Source of the DNA: an uncultured Lachnospiraceae bacterium
Lineage (GTDB): Bacteria; Bacillota; Clostridia; Lachnospirales; Lachnospiraceae
Assembly: GCA_902783295.1 (NCBI GenBank)
Contig: CACZQT010000134.1
Coordinates: forward strand, 1 to 7,855
Length of the DNA: 7,855 bases
Direction of reading: 5' to 3'
Numbering within the stretch: position 1 is the first letter of the stretch; each line of letters begins with the position of its first letter. The translations under genes were made by a program, and so were the position numbers. Under the pieces are notes generated by a model that did no database searches, was not told where the DNA came from, and saw only the letters and a list, made by a program, of their open reading frames with translations. Shown here one piece after another: positions 7,074-7,855 of this stretch.

Positions 7074-7855
7074 CAGCACTATGCGGCGGAAACACCGTCT
7101 TCCCAGGCGAACGAAATTTCAGCGGAAACCTTACCTGTTCAGGCAGGGCAGGAAGCCGGAGACGCCGAAGGGAGCAGCAGTAAAGAAGGCGGCGGGAACA
7201 GCTCGGATACGAATAATGTCATCTGGTACGAGGTGCAGTTTGCCCTGCCTGCGGAAAGTGATGAGAACGACCGTGAAATTACTGTACTGCCGGAGACTCT
7301 GATGGTTCCGGCCGGTACAAGAATCACGTCTCTCACAACGCCGGAGAAAATGGGTTACATTTTTCTGGACTGGTATTACGATGACGGGCTTACGGAGATG
7401 GCAGGCATTGAGGACCTGGTGGACCGCAACATGACCCTCTATCCGAAATTTGCCATGCAGGGGGAATCGGAAGGCGATTTCACTCCGAACTATGTTTCTC
7501 TGCGAGAAACGGCACCGGATCAGGAGATCGTTGTAGTTTCCTACGGCCTTTCCGCCTCGGAAGCGGAAGCCCTGCTGGTGGTCCGTGACATCACTGAAGG
7601 CGGCGCTGAATATGGCTTTATCCTGGAAGAACTCCCGGCAGTGCAGACGGAAACCGTCAGGGAAGAGGTAGATCTTTCGGTTTTCGGACTGGAGGAGGAA
7701 GCCCTGACGGAACTGCAGGAGGCTGTTGAGCAGAAGAAAGCCGGCTTCATACAGGGTACCGAACTGGAAGATATTGCCAGGAAACATCTTCCGGATAATG
7801 AGTATGCGGTCAGCGAGATTATGCGGACATATGCTCCGGAAACAGTAGACGAAAA
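6996..7855 (+). CDS. Exported protein with signal peptide and InlB-type B-repeat (3'-partial)
   Basis: The frame runs open from ATG 6996 to the window edge (286 whole codons). Residues 1-26 form a signal peptide: Lys/Arg-containing start, hydrophobic core ILAMVLAFSLLLTG, and likely cleavage after VPA (26), with 30/31 as an alternative. Residues 32-74 are a Ser/Gly/Glu-rich linker. Residues 75-153 (7218-7454) form one B-repeat-like domain, with a conserved VPAGT, MGYIFLDWYYD and closing TLYPKFA. Residues 154-286 are acidic and unrecognised, with a helical part near ELQEAVEQKKAGF. There is no Cys in the visible part. It lies 20 bases downstream of gene 1 and is likely co-transcribed. It is probably another long surface or secreted protein, possibly a paralogue of gene 1. 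Function is unknown. Confidence 0.9.
   Translation, partial: MKGNMTGNRILAMVLAFSLLLTGVPAQHYAAETPSSQANEISAETLPVQAGQEAGDAEGSSSKEGGGNSSDTNNVIWYEVQFALPAESDENDREITVLPETLMVPAGTRITSLTTPEKMGYIFLDWYYDDGLTEMAGIEDLVDRNMTLYPKFAMQGESEGDFTPNYVSLRETAPDQEIVVVSYGLSASEAEALLVVRDITEGGAEYGFILEELPAVQTETVREEVDLSVFGLEEEALTELQEAVEQKKAGFIQGTELEDIARKHLPDNEYAVSEIMRTYAPETVDE

Noticed and set aside
6484..7095. Minus-strand open frame of 203 codons, and overlapping frames at 6537-7079
   Set aside because: They run antisense across the end of gene 1 and the start of gene 2, have no recognisable domain, and overlap each other in different frames.
7131..7787. Minus-strand open frame of 218 codons opposite gene 2
   Set aside because: It is antisense to a gene with a signal peptide, a good ribosome binding site and a B-repeat; its translation shows no domain and it is a by-product of codon composition.

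Overview
The window is almost wholly coding on the + strand. It holds two consecutive genes for large exported proteins, both cut by the window edges. Base composition (roughly half G+C by eye), a strong AGGGAGG ribosome binding site, and the domain types (InlB/Listeria-Bacteroides type B-repeats plus Cys-rich CxxC tail repeats) suggest a gut-type Clostridia/Lachnospiraceae bacterium. That assignment is inferred from sequence style only; no marker gene is present.

Gene 1 fills positions 1-6975. Its frame is already open at base 1, so the true start lies upstream and at least 2324 residues are visible. In order it has: an acidic, partly helical N-terminal part (1-~480); an unrecognised beta-rich region (~418-1176); a charged helical segment (~1177-1470); a long beta-rich, glycine-rich domain (1501-2607); a transition region leading into B-repeat-like modules (2608-3579); ten InlB-type B-repeats in two blocks (3583-4842 and 4948-5763), separated by a linker of 16 Xaa-Pro dipeptides; and a tail of alternating 41- and 43-residue Cys repeats (5770-6387 and 6721-6972), interrupted by a 111-residue spacer. 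The protein ends directly after the last Cys repeat, with no LPXTG motif, membrane anchor or S-layer homology domain.

Gene 2 starts at 6996, only 20 bases after the gene 1 stop, behind a clear ribosome binding site, and runs off the right edge. It has a signal peptide, a Ser/Gly/Glu-rich linker, one InlB-type B-repeat and an unrecognised acidic region. The tight spacing and lack of a terminator indicate co-transcription. The last visible residues of gene 2 (YAPETVDE) resemble the first visible residues of gene 1 (YAPEELEG). This hints that the two may be tandem paralogues, with gene 1 cut at the position gene 2 has reached, but the match is short and needs flanking sequence.

No RNA gene, mobile element, CRISPR array or promoter was seen. 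The most unusual items are the strictly periodic Cys tail, the near-perfect GC palindrome in the Xaa-Pro linker, the glycine-rich beta-meander, and the possible tandem pair of giant exoproteins.
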